From the NCBI GenBank assembly GCA_025618425.1, contig CM046846.1:30109619-30173618 (forward strand): a DNA stretch of 64,000 bases. The letters are read 5' to 3'. A program made the position numbers and the translations under genes. Below, in pieces: positions 57,501 to 64,000 of the stretch (position 1 is its first letter; each line of letters opens with the position of its first letter). Source of the stretch: Heliocidaris tuberculata (taxonomy: Eukaryota; Echinodermata; Echinoidea; Camarodonta; Echinometridae). A model generated the notes under the pieces. That model was not told the origin of the DNA. It was given only the letters and a program-made list of their open reading frames with translations, and did no database searches.

Positions 57501-59579
57501 TTTTGACTTTTAATCATGAGTACCAAATTTTCTCACATACATACTGATCATACGTATTTGCAAAACAATAAATTTGTTGAAGTTTTTGCCAAATTTATTT
57601 CATAACATCCTTTCAAAAACTCCTACTATCTGATGACATTTGGTAATGCAAACCAAAAAAAATGTACATGTAAGCACAAATTGTGGTCATGCAAGCAGTT
57701 GTTTCTTTCTGTACTATGAAACAAATAATAATCTCTGCCATATCACATATTTGGAATTTTGAAACTGAAAATAGATTAAAGGGAAATCCAAAGTGATGGC
57801 AAATTGGTTATAATATAAGTAAGTAGAAAAAAACAGGAGAACTGATCACCGAAGTATAAGGAACATCTAATAAGGATATGACAAGTAGTGATCAATCAAG
57901 CGCAAATTGGCAACTTCATGATTCCCCTTGAGAGCAGCTCTCCATTTGTTTGTACTATTACCCAAATATTCCTTCTGGCTGAGACTGATTAAGAAAGAGA
58001 TCAGGGCCTCCGTTTCAGAAAACTTGTTATCAGTAACAACGGCCACATTTCTATGACAAATTTGCTCTCGGCCAATCAGATGCAAGAATTTCAGTAACTT
58101 ATAACAACTATCGTAATATGTTATTGCTGACAAGTTTTATGAAACGGGGCCCTGCTTCATAGTGGTGAATGTGTAAAAACATGAGTCCAATAATTTTAGG
58201 GCACATGCACATGTAAATGTATGAATATTTCCTTTGGGGAATGAAAATTTTGGCATTTTTATAAAGTGCAAAGCAAATAAGAGAGCGGTTCACATTGGGA
58301 GTATGTGCAGTTACCGATTTGTGTTAGATAATAATTATGATAAATAAATATATTGCTTACCCAAGGTAACCTCATTTAGTGTTCATAATGTTCTCCCTAA
58401 TAAAAGGCCCTGCAATCTTACCATTACCCTGGCCAGCTTTTCATTCTTTCCAAATTTAATAACTGTATTCAGTGAGTAGTAAACACTCACAGTCACTCTT
58501 TCCAAATTTCATAACCATCTTATTTGTATTCTTTATCAGATTTACGCAAACTTTCCCTCACCAGGTTCTGTATTTTTGTAATGCTTTTATAACAAAGCCA
58601 ACTTGATACTAGGCTGGGCTGTACATGTACCTTCAAAGTGTACCATTCACCTAAAAAAATTGTGTACAGCTAGAATATATAAAATCAACCTCAAAACACT
58701 TTAACAGGCCTTCTATGCATTAACGGTTAAGAATTATGAAGAACACATAAAACCCCCTAATGGCCCGCGCGGAACCCAACTTGGAGTTGGGTTCCGCGAA
58801 AGCCACTATTCTACACGAGTGCGTACTGGTGCGTCGACTAGTATTCTCACAAGATGCTGTTTTGTTAATATTGGGAATGTATTTCAACTTGCAATATCTC
58901 TTTATAGAATCAACATTTGAAGCTCATTTTTTAGAATATACATGTACATGTAGTATAGTGACATAGAACCCCTAATATACAGAGAAAAATTTGGGGGTGA
59001 TTGGTACACTTTAAAGCTCATAGACAGTCTCGGTAGCAAAAATCATACTGGCAAGAAACTTATCTGAAATAGTCACATACTATTCTCCTTTTATCATAAG
59101 GCACATGTACAAGATTATTCAACATTCCATTCACGATTTTGAACAAATTTTAGTGTAAATATCTGTAAGAAACGCTTTGGTAACGGCCTTTCACTGCCTC
59201 ACGCTAAGACCATATCCACCCAAAGGTTCCTGCACAATAAACCCAGCACTTCCCACTATGTGTAATGTATTCTATACACACAGCAATCCTCATGTAAATA
59301 GTGTCTGTGGCCGTTGTTTGAATTTACATCCCCTCTTTTTGGGCCAGGGATTTTAATTACTTTTCACCTCTCATTCAATAAATATTTCACTTGAGGAAAA
59401 AACTTCACAGCATCTTAGTTATGTTAGTACCCTGCTATTTATTAATTAAAATCAAAGAAATCTCACGAAAAGCTTTCGAGGGCTTCCCAAAACTATCTGT
59501 TACCTTTAAGAAAAACAATATAGCTCACCATATGTCTCGTGCAGCGAGTGGGTAGGAAATCTATGATGGACCATGCCAT
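21369..59579 (-). CDS. ST6GALNAC: GT29 sialyltransferase, ST6GALNAC type, with alternative C-terminal exons
   Basis: Enzymes of this family transfer sialic acid from CMP-Neu5Ac to GalNAc of O-glycans or gangliosides in the Golgi lumen. Core exons on the minus strand are 59579-59529, 48938-48402, 46476-46067, 45247-45155 and 43426-43179, all joined in phase. Features are a short cytosolic N-terminus, a signal anchor at residues ~25-41 ([17 protein letters not shown]), a charged stem to ~190, motif L from [16 protein letters not shown] (Cys205), motif [18 protein letters not shown] (Cys349), motif III YHYYQ and motif VS HRFMTE (His399, Glu404). Cys205 and Cys349 are the pair that is disulfide-bonded in the family. 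Reading into the next intron gives GRR-stop and 449 aa. Splicing onward adds exons at 38.3, 34.3 and 28.4 kb (521 aa with a second membrane span), or possibly the exon at 21.5 kb. The acceptor linkage (GalNAc-peptide or ganglioside) cannot be read from sequence. Confidence 0.93.
23233..23345 (+). repeat. Interspersed repeat beginning CAGTGAAACCTGT, copy 2
   Basis: The same opening, GTCTTTGTGAGCAGGTGGTC and GCTAAAGCCAGTTTGACTGT order as the copy at 7740. It runs into a short CCCTAA-like tract at 23372-23420. Confidence 0.75.
23677..24093 (+). mobile_element. MITE family A, copy 3
   Basis: It is flanked by TTAA at both ends (23677-23680 and 24090-24093). The ends are CCCTTTCGAGACAATT and AATTATTGTCCTGAAAGGG. 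Confidence 0.9.
25262..25905. mobile_element. Fold-back element, ~640 bp
   Basis: TCCTATTTGATTA near 25277 and CTAGATATTATCCCATGGGG near 25331 are inverted as CCAATGGGATAATGTCTAGC near 25831 and TAATCAAATAGGA near 25889. Open frames within it are by-products. Confidence 0.78.
26395..26548 (+). repeat. Likely LINE/SINE 3' tail ending ACAATAAATCTTGAATCTTGAA
   Basis: It opens GAGAGGCGGAGGGATG and ends with a short TGAATCT-type reiteration, a common 3' end of non-LTR elements. No coding remnant is recognised, so the class is inferred. Confidence 0.35.
28193..28357 (-). CDS. ST6GALNAC: Sialyltransferase exon 8a (second membrane span, Arg-rich tail), predicted
   Basis: The acceptor is TGTCTCTCTCTTTAG. 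In phase 0 it reads [19 protein letters not shown], then [16 protein letters not shown], and ends [21 protein letters not shown]. That is a ~20-residue hydrophobic helix (AIVLC to CGVC) followed by an acidic patch and a strongly basic tail. By the positive-inside rule the tail faces the cytosol, consistent with the helix crossing from the Golgi lumen. The remainder of the exon would be 3' UTR. Two other frames are open across this GC-richer block but lack a sensible protein character. Confidence 0.62.
   Translation of the reverse strand, partial: ETDTTAIVLCLVVILGLPVLFIACGVCMSQLGEDDMEYPQYRRRRRSRRYNSYN
29458..29499. repeat. 17-bp perfect-arm hairpin in sialyltransferase intron
   Basis: CCAGGGAGCTCCAACGC, an 8-nt loop, then GCGTTGGAGCTCCCTGG. 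It is markedly GC-rich in an AT-rich setting. Confidence 0.95.
30239..30676. mobile_element. Fold-back MITE, AAAGTCCACCCTGA ends
   Basis: The left end is TTAAAGGAAAAGTCCACCCTG and the right end CAGGGTGGACTTTCC, with inner arms AAGAAATC/TTTCTT-type. The same terminal sequence forms the ends of the 49.1-53.4 kb composite. Confidence 0.78.
31138..31295 (+). repeat. Degenerate CCCTAA (telomere-like) tract
   Basis: Around 20 imperfect CCTAAC/CCTAAT hexamers run over about 110 bp. It is internal to the sialyltransferase gene, so it is an interstitial tract rather than a chromosome end. Similar tracts lie at 13483, 23372 and 55964. Confidence 0.9.
31653..32021 (+). mobile_element. MITE family B, copy 1 (TTAA-flanked)
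   Basis: The ends are TTAA-AGTGTACCAATCCCC and GGTGATTTGTACACTTTAA. A hairpin CGCGGAACCCAACTCC lies in the centre. Copies are at 34783-34971 (internally deleted) and 58633-59014. Confidence 0.88.
32262..32337 (+). repeat. LINE/SINE-like 3' tail with ATT microsatellite
   Basis: GGCGTCTTGAGCATCTCTAG, then GCGTTATATAAATATT and an ATT-type run. This resembles the 3' ends of invertebrate non-LTR elements; the class is inferred. Confidence 0.4.
32383..32789 (+). mobile_element. MITE family A, copy 4
   Basis: It opens CAATCCTTTCCAGACAATT and closes CCTGAAAGGGTTAA. The left TTAA has decayed to TCAA. Confidence 0.87.
33657..33793. mobile_element. Palindromic MITE with CCAAT core, copy 2
   Basis: The arms are GGGGAGCGTTTCATCAAGCG and CGCTTGATGAAACGCTCCCC. 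The core at 33696-33747 is CTCTCAGCCAATCAGATGCA, then AGGATTTCAGTAGCTTATAA. Confidence 0.92.
34341..34358 (-). CDS. ST6GALNAC: Sialyltransferase exon 7 (18-nt micro-exon), predicted
   Basis: The acceptor is GTGTAATTTCAG and the donor CAG-GTAAAA. This phase 0/0 exon reads ERAKKQ, a charged juxtamembrane segment leading straight into exon 8. The size is unusual, but both splice sites are good. Confidence 0.55.
34783..34971 (+). mobile_element. MITE family B, copy 2 (short)
   Basis: TTAA-AGTGTACGAATCACC to GGTGATTGGTATACTTTAA. The central hairpin present in copy 1 is missing. Confidence 0.85.
35830..35868 (-). CDS. Possible cassette micro-exon between exons 6 and 7
   Basis: This 39-nt segment has acceptor CCTTTTTTGACAG and donor GTAATT. 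It is phase 0/0, open, and reads [13 protein letters not shown]. It would insert 13 residues in the linker without disturbing the frame. The donor is weaker than its neighbours', so this is only a candidate. Confidence 0.28.
38237..38280 (-). CDS. ST6GALNAC: Sialyltransferase exon 6 (basic linker), predicted
   Basis: This 44-nt exon has acceptor GCATTTTAG and the strong donor AGA-GTAAGT. Entered in phase 1 after exon 5, it reads [15 protein letters not shown] and leaves in phase 0. The other two frames are not needed. The family has no equivalent, so this is supported only by splice consensus and phase. Confidence 0.62.
39816..39983 (+). pseudogene. Unrecognised coding-like remnant (55 codons) in sialyltransferase intron
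   Basis: The frame reads [20 protein letters not shown], then [15 protein letters not shown] and [17 protein letters not shown]. It has a hydrophobic N-terminal helix and a charged, helical C-terminal part, looking like a small single-span membrane protein. The upstream neighbouring frame (SAINKLWV) would join if one TG of GTGTG were removed, suggesting a frameshifted retrocopy. No symbol can be given. It lies antisense to the host gene. Confidence 0.3.
40159..40615. mobile_element. Fold-back element with ACTTTAAGTT reiterations and a central G run
   Basis: The left end GGTTCACACGAAGGGAGCTAA is loosely inverted as TAGCTATGTTCATACGGGAC. Many AACTTTAAGTT and AACAACGAG words occur, with a run of about 22 G at 40356. 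Confidence 0.65.
42417..42563. mobile_element. Palindromic MITE with CCAAT core, copy 3 (core inverted)
   Basis: The ends are GGGCCCTGTTCCATAAAAC and TTTATGAAACGGGGCCC. The core at 42463-42512 on the minus strand contains AGCCAATCAAATGCAAGG and TTTCAGTAGCTTATAAC. Confidence 0.88.
43179..43426 (-). CDS. ST6GALNAC: Sialyltransferase exon 5 (motifs III and VS; optional stop by read-through)
   Basis: The acceptor is TTTGTCTCACCAG; the exon is entered in phase 2 and left in phase 1 at donor GTAGGC, the same donor hexamer as exon 3. It encodes [15 protein letters not shown] (motif III), [11 protein letters not shown], then [20 protein letters not shown] (motif VS H-x4-E), with sequons NLT and NRS. 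It ends [10 protein letters not shown]. If the intron is retained, GRR and a TGA at 43170-43168 follow. Vertebrate relatives end about 20-25 residues earlier, so either form is complete as an enzyme. Confidence 0.96.
44567..44724. mobile_element. Palindromic MITE, GGCCCCGTTGCATAAAACTT arms
   Basis: The left arm GGCCCCGTTGCATAAAACTT, then ACCATTAACGGTAACT, is inverted at the right end. The centre lacks the CCAAT core of its relatives. Confidence 0.9.
44931..45133. mobile_element. CGCGAAAGTTTC repeat element adjoining the exon 4 donor
   Basis: The ends are ACTGTAAAACCAGAAATTTT and AAAGTTTCTGGTT. Several GCGAAAGTTT / AAACTTTCGCG words alternate in orientation inside. It ends roughly 15 bp from the GTAAGT donor at 45154-45149. 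Confidence 0.82.
45155..45247 (-). CDS. ST6GALNAC: Sialyltransferase exon 4 (sialyl motif S)
   Basis: This 93-nt phase 2/2 exon has acceptor GATACAAACAG and donor GTAAGT. It encodes [17 protein letters not shown], then [15 protein letters not shown], which is motif S with the conserved Cys and the YGM block typical of ST6GALNAC enzymes. A MITE ends about 15 bp beyond the donor. Degenerate copies of the exon's acceptor side are repeated in the upstream intron. Confidence 0.96.
45210..45705 (-). repeat. Four degenerate tandem copies of the exon 4 acceptor side
   Basis: GTGAACCAGCCTGTTGATAA, then CCAGCTGTTTGTATCCATCC and TGTTCACA (exon edge and acceptor, 45223-45270), recurs near 45355, 45490 and 45640 with rising divergence, period about 135-145 bp. 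The second copy still contains CCAGCTGTTCGTATCCATC. Confidence 0.85.
45777..45914. mobile_element. Palindromic MITE with CCAAT core, copy 4
   Basis: It is nearly identical to the copy at 33657: arms GGGGAGCATTTCATCAAGCG, core CTCTCAGCCAATCAGATGCA at 45818-45870. Confidence 0.92.
46067..46476 (-). CDS. ST6GALNAC: Sialyltransferase exon 3 (sialyl motif L)
   Basis: The acceptor has a strong pyrimidine tract (CTCCTTGTCTCCCCTAG) and the donor is GTAGGC; the exon runs phase 0 to phase 2. It encodes [20 protein letters not shown], then [20 protein letters not shown] and [11 protein letters not shown]. This is sialyl motif L, the CMP-sialic acid binding segment. It continues to FWGLEAPRS and [10 protein letters not shown]. 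Eight residues separate the exon start from the motif L cysteine, as in vertebrate relatives (PLKMHCRSC), which confirms this acceptor. Confidence 0.97.
48402..48938 (-). CDS. ST6GALNAC: Sialyltransferase exon 2 (membrane anchor and stem)
   Basis: This 537-nt phase 0/0 exon has acceptor CTCTGCATACAG and donor GTAAGT. It encodes NGRQQLK, the hydrophobic anchor, then a long hydrophilic stem rich in Lys, Glu, Gln and Ser, with one N-glycosylation sequon (NDS). It ends [10 protein letters not shown], which lines up with the segment just before motif L in vertebrate ST6GALNAC5/6. The stem (about 150 aa) is longer than in the short vertebrate family members. Confidence 0.92.
50729..50796. repeat. 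Near-perfect hairpin with G/C-run arms
   Basis: CCTGTCAAAGGTTGTCAG, a G run, GAGGCA, a 3-nt loop GAA, then TGCCTC, a C run and CTGACAACCTTTGACAGG. Each arm is about 32 bp. Confidence 0.93.
52040..52650 (+). repeat. Two ~400-bp direct repeats, each with a GTAACGGAGG palindrome
   Basis: The unit is ACCTCYGTTACAGGGACAT palindrome, AAGAAGGGG, GGTTGAAGATT, ATCAA, then TTGCAATCA..TCAGTAAAC. It starts near 52068 and again near 52460. The second palindrome (52469-52507) is perfect with a 1-nt centre. Confidence 0.85.
53928..55836. mobile_element. ~1.9-kb fold-back element (arms ~650 bp)
   Basis: The left arm CCAGCAGATT (53935) to CATCGATGGCCCATTGAAG (54522) is inverted in the right arm from CTTCAATGGGCCATCAATGG (55257) to CCAATCTGCTGG (55823). 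Shared words are TTGTGCCCATT and AATGGGCACAACAGG. The right arm alone recurs at 62449-62820. Confidence 0.82.
55482..57186 (+). repeat. Segmental duplication, copy 1 (partner 62446-63908)
   Basis: From GATTAGAAGCATTTTAC to ACACTGAGTCTA the two copies run colinear at high identity. Differences are microsatellite and homopolymer lengths and a ~214-bp insertion in this copy. Confidence 0.92.
55896..56125. mobile_element. MITE with 8-bp target duplication and telomere-like interior
   Basis: GCTAATGA occurs at 55896-55903 and 56118-56125, but only once in the duplicate copy (62876-62883). Inverted repeats are GACATTTGCTCCTGCGACA and TGTCGCAGGAGCAAATGTC. The interior carries CCTAAACCTAACCCTAACCC hexamers. 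The 8-bp duplication fits hAT-like transposition. Confidence 0.85.
58003..58152. mobile_element. Palindromic MITE with CCAAT core, copy 5
   Basis: Arms AGGGCCTCCGTTTCAGAAAA and TTTTATGAAACGGGGCCCT; core at 58055-58107 (CTCTCGGCCAATCAGATGCA). Confidence 0.88.
58633..59014 (+). mobile_element. MITE family B, copy 3
   Basis: CAAAGTGTACCATTCACC to GGTGATTGGTACACTTTAA, with the central CGCGGAACCCAACTTGGAGT hairpin retained. Confidence 0.87.
59529..59579 (-). CDS. ST6GALNAC: Sialyltransferase exon 1 (start codon, cytosolic tail)
   Basis: On the minus strand ATG at 59579-59577 opens [17 protein letters not shown] and reaches donor GTGAGC in phase 0. An in-frame TAG lies 21 nt upstream of the ATG, which fixes the start. 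Joining to 48938 gives [14 protein letters not shown], a typical short cytosolic tail ahead of a signal anchor. The exon extends upstream as 5' UTR for an unknown distance. Another frame here is also open but would join exon 2 in a frame without the membrane anchor. Confidence 0.72.
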
Positions 59580-61400
59580 CCTCCTCCAGGCCTCCTTCTA
59601 TCATCTCATCCTTACAAACTGGTGCAGGAAAGCGATTTCCATCTCCGAAGGGAAACTTCTAGTTGCGTCTGAAGATTCTTATTCAGTCGATCTAGAAAGA
59701 TATTCAATTTAAGAAAAGGAGAAGTGTAATGTTCAAGGAGGCATAAACAGGTCAGCAGGGCACTTACAAAATTAAATTAAATTCAAAAATTCAGGAGTAG
59801 GCCTATACGTGTATGTATATAGACTCGTTTGTATAAGCAAAGGTAACAAATGACTCCTAATATCCGTAGATTGTTTACCCCTATTCAGACTAGCAAATTT
59901 AATTGTATAGCTATAATCAATTTTTTTCCAGTCTGAAGGTAGTATTTACGTACATGGAGCTTCCAACGATAACTAGATATAATCAGGTTCCATCGCCTAT
60001 GTGAACACTGTATCAAACAACAACCGTATAACTGGGTTAGGGCTCATCATACATGTAAGCGCATTCATACACAATGCATGTAGCCTACATGTAGTTTCTT
60101 TTTTATGCTGCCTGTAATATCAAAACACATCAAATAATTAAAGGGAAACGGCCATGTACACATGGCATACATTTGTACCAGACAACAGGAAGGAAAGACT
60201 GGACAAATACACCTAATATAGAAGGGGAGTAATTCCTTGTTTGCCTCTTTTATTTTGAATAGAAAGACCAGAGTAATTCCTTGTTTGCCTTTTTTATTTT
60301 GAATAAAAAGGGAGTGCATCTTTAAACAAAGAGGGTCTTTTCTAAGGGGTGTACCTTTGTTCAAGCATGTAGTGTACACGTTCTATGTGGAATGAGTTAG
60401 CGATTTTGAGTTACTTCCCTGGCGAGTGGGTACTACGACATAGGGTACCTTTTTCCGGGTAGTGGCATGCTGTGCACTGTGCACATTTCTATTGAGATAG
60501 ATAGAAAGAAGATCTCAGCAGCAGGAATGATCTCTTTCATCTAAATAATTAGATTTCCTACGTTGTACATTGAGATGTGGCTAATACTCAAATATAAGCC
60601 CTTTCATAACAAAACATTACTCTGAGCAAAAGTGTGTTCTTTCTAAAATGGTAAAATCCACAATTAAGATGTTCTGGAGATGATATTTGCCTTTACATGT
60701 ATTTGGCTTCTGCAGTGGTTTTGGCAGTGGAGAAGAATAAGAATCAGTAATGTACATGTATATTCTTAGCAAAAAAGAGGGAATATTACATTATTGGAGG
60801 CTTTGGGGCATCAAGCAATGTCAAAATAAAACAGGCACTGTACATGTACATGTACCTGTAATTCAGGATTAAACACGTAAAACAGGATGTGACATGTATG
60901 TGACTTACGTATCGCACACAGAACACTGTCACAGCACAAATGAAATAGAATTGGGTTTGGCTCAATTCATGCCAAATACGAAAAATACGCAACAAAGAGA
61001 CACAGAATTCCGTGAAAAAATACAGTTACACCACGTAAAAGATAATGACATTGAAGACAAAAGGGTGTAAAAGAAAAAATAGTACACGCTGCACGGAAAC
61101 CCACAGAAACTCACACACTGACAATCGGTAGGGGATAGTTATCCGCTGTGCTTAATGCGTCTTCGCTTTCCACGTAGGTGTACATGTACATGTATGAAGG
61201 CATGGCAGCAGCAAGTACTAACCAGGCCCAATGCTGCTTGACTTTGGTATACATGCGGAAGTTATCACTACATTTTTATTCTCAATTTGTAAGAGTGTGT
61301 ATAATTTGCACAGCACACGTACCGATGCGCATGTACATCACATCTACATTACCATGATTAATACGGCGATTCTTGATCTTCAAATTGGCTCGGAGAGTGC
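59580..61400 (-). other. 5' UTR and upstream region of the sialyltransferase; no further coding seen
   Basis: Sequence directly above the ATG (59580 to about 59690) is probably 5' UTR. No clear TATA box or upstream exon could be fixed. A 46-bp tandem pair (near 60228 and 60273, TAATTCCTTGTTTGCC) and an 87-bp segment duplicated at 63912 are the only structures noted. Confidence 0.35.
60905..60991 (+). repeat. 87-bp segment duplicated at 63912-64000
   Basis: TACGTATCGCACACAGAACA to AAAATACGCAACA is essentially identical to the last bases of the window, where it is fused to the 62.4-63.9 kb duplication. Confidence 0.93.
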
Positions 61401-61412
61401 TTCTTAGCTTAC

Positions 61413-62035
61413 GGTATGCACAATGTGTTTTCGGTTGGCTTGTTGATAATGTATTAGATGGGGCAGCCCCATTTTGGGGGACAACTTTATCAGATAGTGT
61501 CACCCTCGAAAACACGATTTCTCAGACTTTCGGGGGGGGGGGGGGGGTTTGGTCATTTTGGGGTTTAATTCACCAGCCACTCCCATGTGTTTCTTACCCT
61601 GGAGCGCACAAACCGTGCTTCAGAGTTGACGTTACAATTGATATTGATTTGGCTGGGCTTAGTGGTATGCACAATGTGTTTTCGGTTGGCTTGTCGATAA
61701 CGTATTAGATGGGGCAGCCCCATTTTGGGGGACAACTTTATCAGATAGTGTCACCCTCGAAAACACGATTTCTCAGACTTTCGGGGGGGGGGGGGTTTGG
61801 TCATTTCGGGGTCTAATTCGCCAGCCACTCCCATGTGTTTCTTACCCTGGAGCGCACAAACCGTGCTTCAGAGTTGACGTTACAATTGATATTGATTTGG
61901 CTGGGCTTAGTGGTATGCACAATGTGTTTTCGGTTGGCTTGTCGATAACATATTAGATAGGGCAGCCCCATTTTGGGGGACAACTTTATCGGATACTGTC
62001 ACCCTCGAAAACACGATTTCTCAGACTTTCGGGGT
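61413..62035 (+). repeat. Three ~250-bp tandem units
   Basis: Units begin GGTATGCACAATGTGTTTTC at 61413, 61664 and 61912. Each contains GGGGCAGCCCCATTTTGGGG and a G run. The third is truncated after CTTTCGGGG. Confidence 0.94.
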
Positions 62036-62445
62036 ATTTTGGTTGTTTTCAAGCTTACTTTTGGCACGATCACATCAGTTATATTCGACCCTCGTCTGTG
62101 TGTATTACGGTATAAGGCTGTATTCGAGCGCACTGAGCGCCGGTGACTCCCATTCTGACTTCATTTCTGAACGCGCACGGTACCGCCTAGCTTGAATCTT
62201 CCTCACAGCTTTTATTTTTTTAGACTCATGAAAAGACCTATCGTCGTCTGAAATGATTTTCATTTATTACTGCAGCAAATATAACTGGATTAAATTGAAA
62301 TTCAGTTTGTGAATTGCATGTTTAAAGTTCTAAATTGCAATATATTAGTGCTAAAATTAGTTTGGAAAAACCCGAAATCCGAAAATGCAAACCCCGGTTT
62401 CAGCGTGACGGGCGGGGACCGGTCGGGGAACCGTTTCGACTCAGG

Positions 62446-63908
62446 CCTAATTAGAAGCATTTTATTTTTATTCAACAGATCAGTGACTTTGTAACATTTT
62501 GGAATAGCCATTTATTTGAAAAAAATGGGCACCTAAAGCACTTGTCTGAATTCTGAGGCCCAAAAATTCTACACAATATTTAGTACAGTGTATATCAGAA
62601 CTAGATACAGTCAAATCAATTAAGGAAAAATACCCTGAGATAGCCATTTTTTTTTTTTTAATGGGCACGACAGGCTACAGGGCCCAAATTTTAGGTGGCC
62701 CCATTTCCAGAATTATTCAACAGAAAAAAAAACTCTACCTACAGTACATGTCAAATTTCATGCTTTTAAGAAAAAGTGCACAATTCCTTCGATTTTTAGC
62801 ACCAATCTGCTGGACTATTGGGGGTAGAAAGTGGTGTAAATCCGGACTTGGTCTGGAATTAGTCAGGATCCAAAAGCTAATGAACGCTATCAGCATCACT
62901 CAATCCGCTCTTAGCCCGTACACATTGTGCCTAGATCTGTATAAATATGATAACATTTGAAATGGATGCATAGTATCATAGCAAATACTGAACACATCTG
63001 ATACAAGTACAATGTAGACCTATATAGTTTGTGTTCAATTTTATGATCTTTATGTTCTTACATGCTATTTCTCCATTTGCAAAACTTCCAATTACTTTTA
63101 CAAATTCAGATTCAGAATTTTTTGTGTGTGCATGTGTGTGCGTTGTTTTTCTTTCTTTCTTTTTTTTTTCTAGCTTTTCAGAGCTCTTCTGGAGCTTTCT
63201 CTACTCCCATGTACATGTACTTTTTTTCAGTGTGTTTATTTATAAATATTATGGAAAATGTCATAGTCTAGTGTTAGAATAGAACTTCAATCACTTTATC
63301 CTACACATATAAAAATACAAGAAAACAATACTTTCTACCAGCTCTATACACATTAATTCCAATGCAGAGAACACAATTCTAGTACTTCTACATCTACTCT
63401 ACATGTATTAAAGCTCAACAGACTTATCAGCAAAATTTGGAAAGGTCTTCAGAGGTCAATGTCAAATAACTGGTAACCAAGGACGACAGACAGGAGGATA
63501 CCCTCAGACTCGACCTCGGTTGACCTCAACTGATCTAGATTGAGACTTGTGGTCTTATGCCATCTGCAAAGTTATTCCATTTTCAATGTGGGTAAGGATC
63601 TGGTCTACATGTATGTCTGTCATTTGTTGTTTTACATTTTGACATACCTGTTTGCGTTTACATGAAACCTGTAACCCCCTGCAGTTTCGATTAAAGGGAT
63701 TCGGTAAAAACTTTGTGGACGCTTGATTTAATAAATTGTTGAATTTTGATATCTGTCTTGTATAATGATGTTCAGAAGGATAGATAAATAGTCAGGTATA
63801 GAAAGGTTTTCAAATATATAATGCTACTATTAAGATATCTATGACTGAATACTCCCATAATTTATGAAGGCGTATGGCCATACGCTTTAGTCTAACACTG
63901 AGTCTACA
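62446..63908 (+). repeat. Segmental duplication, copy 2
   Basis: It is colinear with 55482-57186 but lacks the 214-bp insertion, and joins the 87-bp segment from 60905 at about 63910. Confidence 0.92.
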
Positions 63909-64000
63909 ATGTACGTATCGCACACAGAACACTGTCACAGCACAAATGAAATAGAATTGGGTTTGGCTCAATTCATGCCAAATACGAAAAATACGCAACA

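Larger units (their letters stand above)
48939..59528 (-). other. Sialyltransferase intron 1 (~10.6 kb), repeats only
   Basis: No exon with two acceptable splice sites and frame was accepted. It is occupied by the composite inverted repeat, a 1.9-kb fold-back, one side of a segmental duplication and family B/CCAAT MITEs. Confidence 0.55.

Overview
This is a window of a large, AT-rich, intron-rich animal genome. The two protein-coding genes are metazoan in type, introns are long, and about a third of the DNA is small fold-back (MITE-like) elements, homopolymeric G/C tracts and a recurrent TACATGTA word. The repeat style suggests a marine deuterostome, most likely an echinoderm such as a sea urchin. 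That assignment is inference from style; no species is proven. Nothing prokaryotic is present: no operons, CRISPR arrays, rRNA or tRNA genes were seen.

Region 1 (1-~13,060, + strand): the 3' half of a diaphanous-related formin. Ten exons (50-9022) encode the C-terminal part of the actin-nucleating FH2 domain, a charged coiled coil and the DAD autoinhibitory motif. One FH2 intron (5444-6459) is an AT-AC intron with a perfect U12-type 5' splice site. A long 3' UTR with a 55-bp tandem array and a G-run tract probably runs to a poly(A) signal at 13,057.

Region 2 (~13,060-21,368): intergenic space between two convergent genes, filled by nested fold-back elements. These include a TTAA-flanked MITE whose empty target site survives in the formin intron, and a 2.06-kb element with a 3-bp target duplication.

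Region 3 (21,369-59,579, - strand): one gene for a GT29 sialyltransferase of the ST6GALNAC type. Five exons (59,579 down to 43,179) join in phase into a complete type II Golgi enzyme: N-terminal membrane anchor, stem, and sialyl motifs L, S, III and VS. The fifth exon either runs into a stop (449 aa) or splices onward. The downstream exons at 38.3, 34.3 and 28.4 kb are all in phase. They would add a basic linker, a second transmembrane helix and an arginine-rich tail (521 aa). A 57-codon exon at 21.5 kb, entered in the same phase, could be an alternative non-membrane end. This predicted two-membrane-span sialyltransferase with switchable C-termini is the most interesting signal in the window.

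Region 4 (introns of that gene and 59,580-64,000): repeats only. They include tandem copies of the motif S exon edge, a 4.2-kb inverted-repeat composite carrying recurrent GTAACGG(T/A)GG motifs, a 1.9-kb fold-back, a mosaic segmental duplication (55.5-57.2 kb against 62.4-63.9 kb) with a clean insertion polymorphism, and a three-copy 250-bp tandem array. All exon calls rest on reading frame, splice consensus and family motifs read by eye. No transcript or database search was available.
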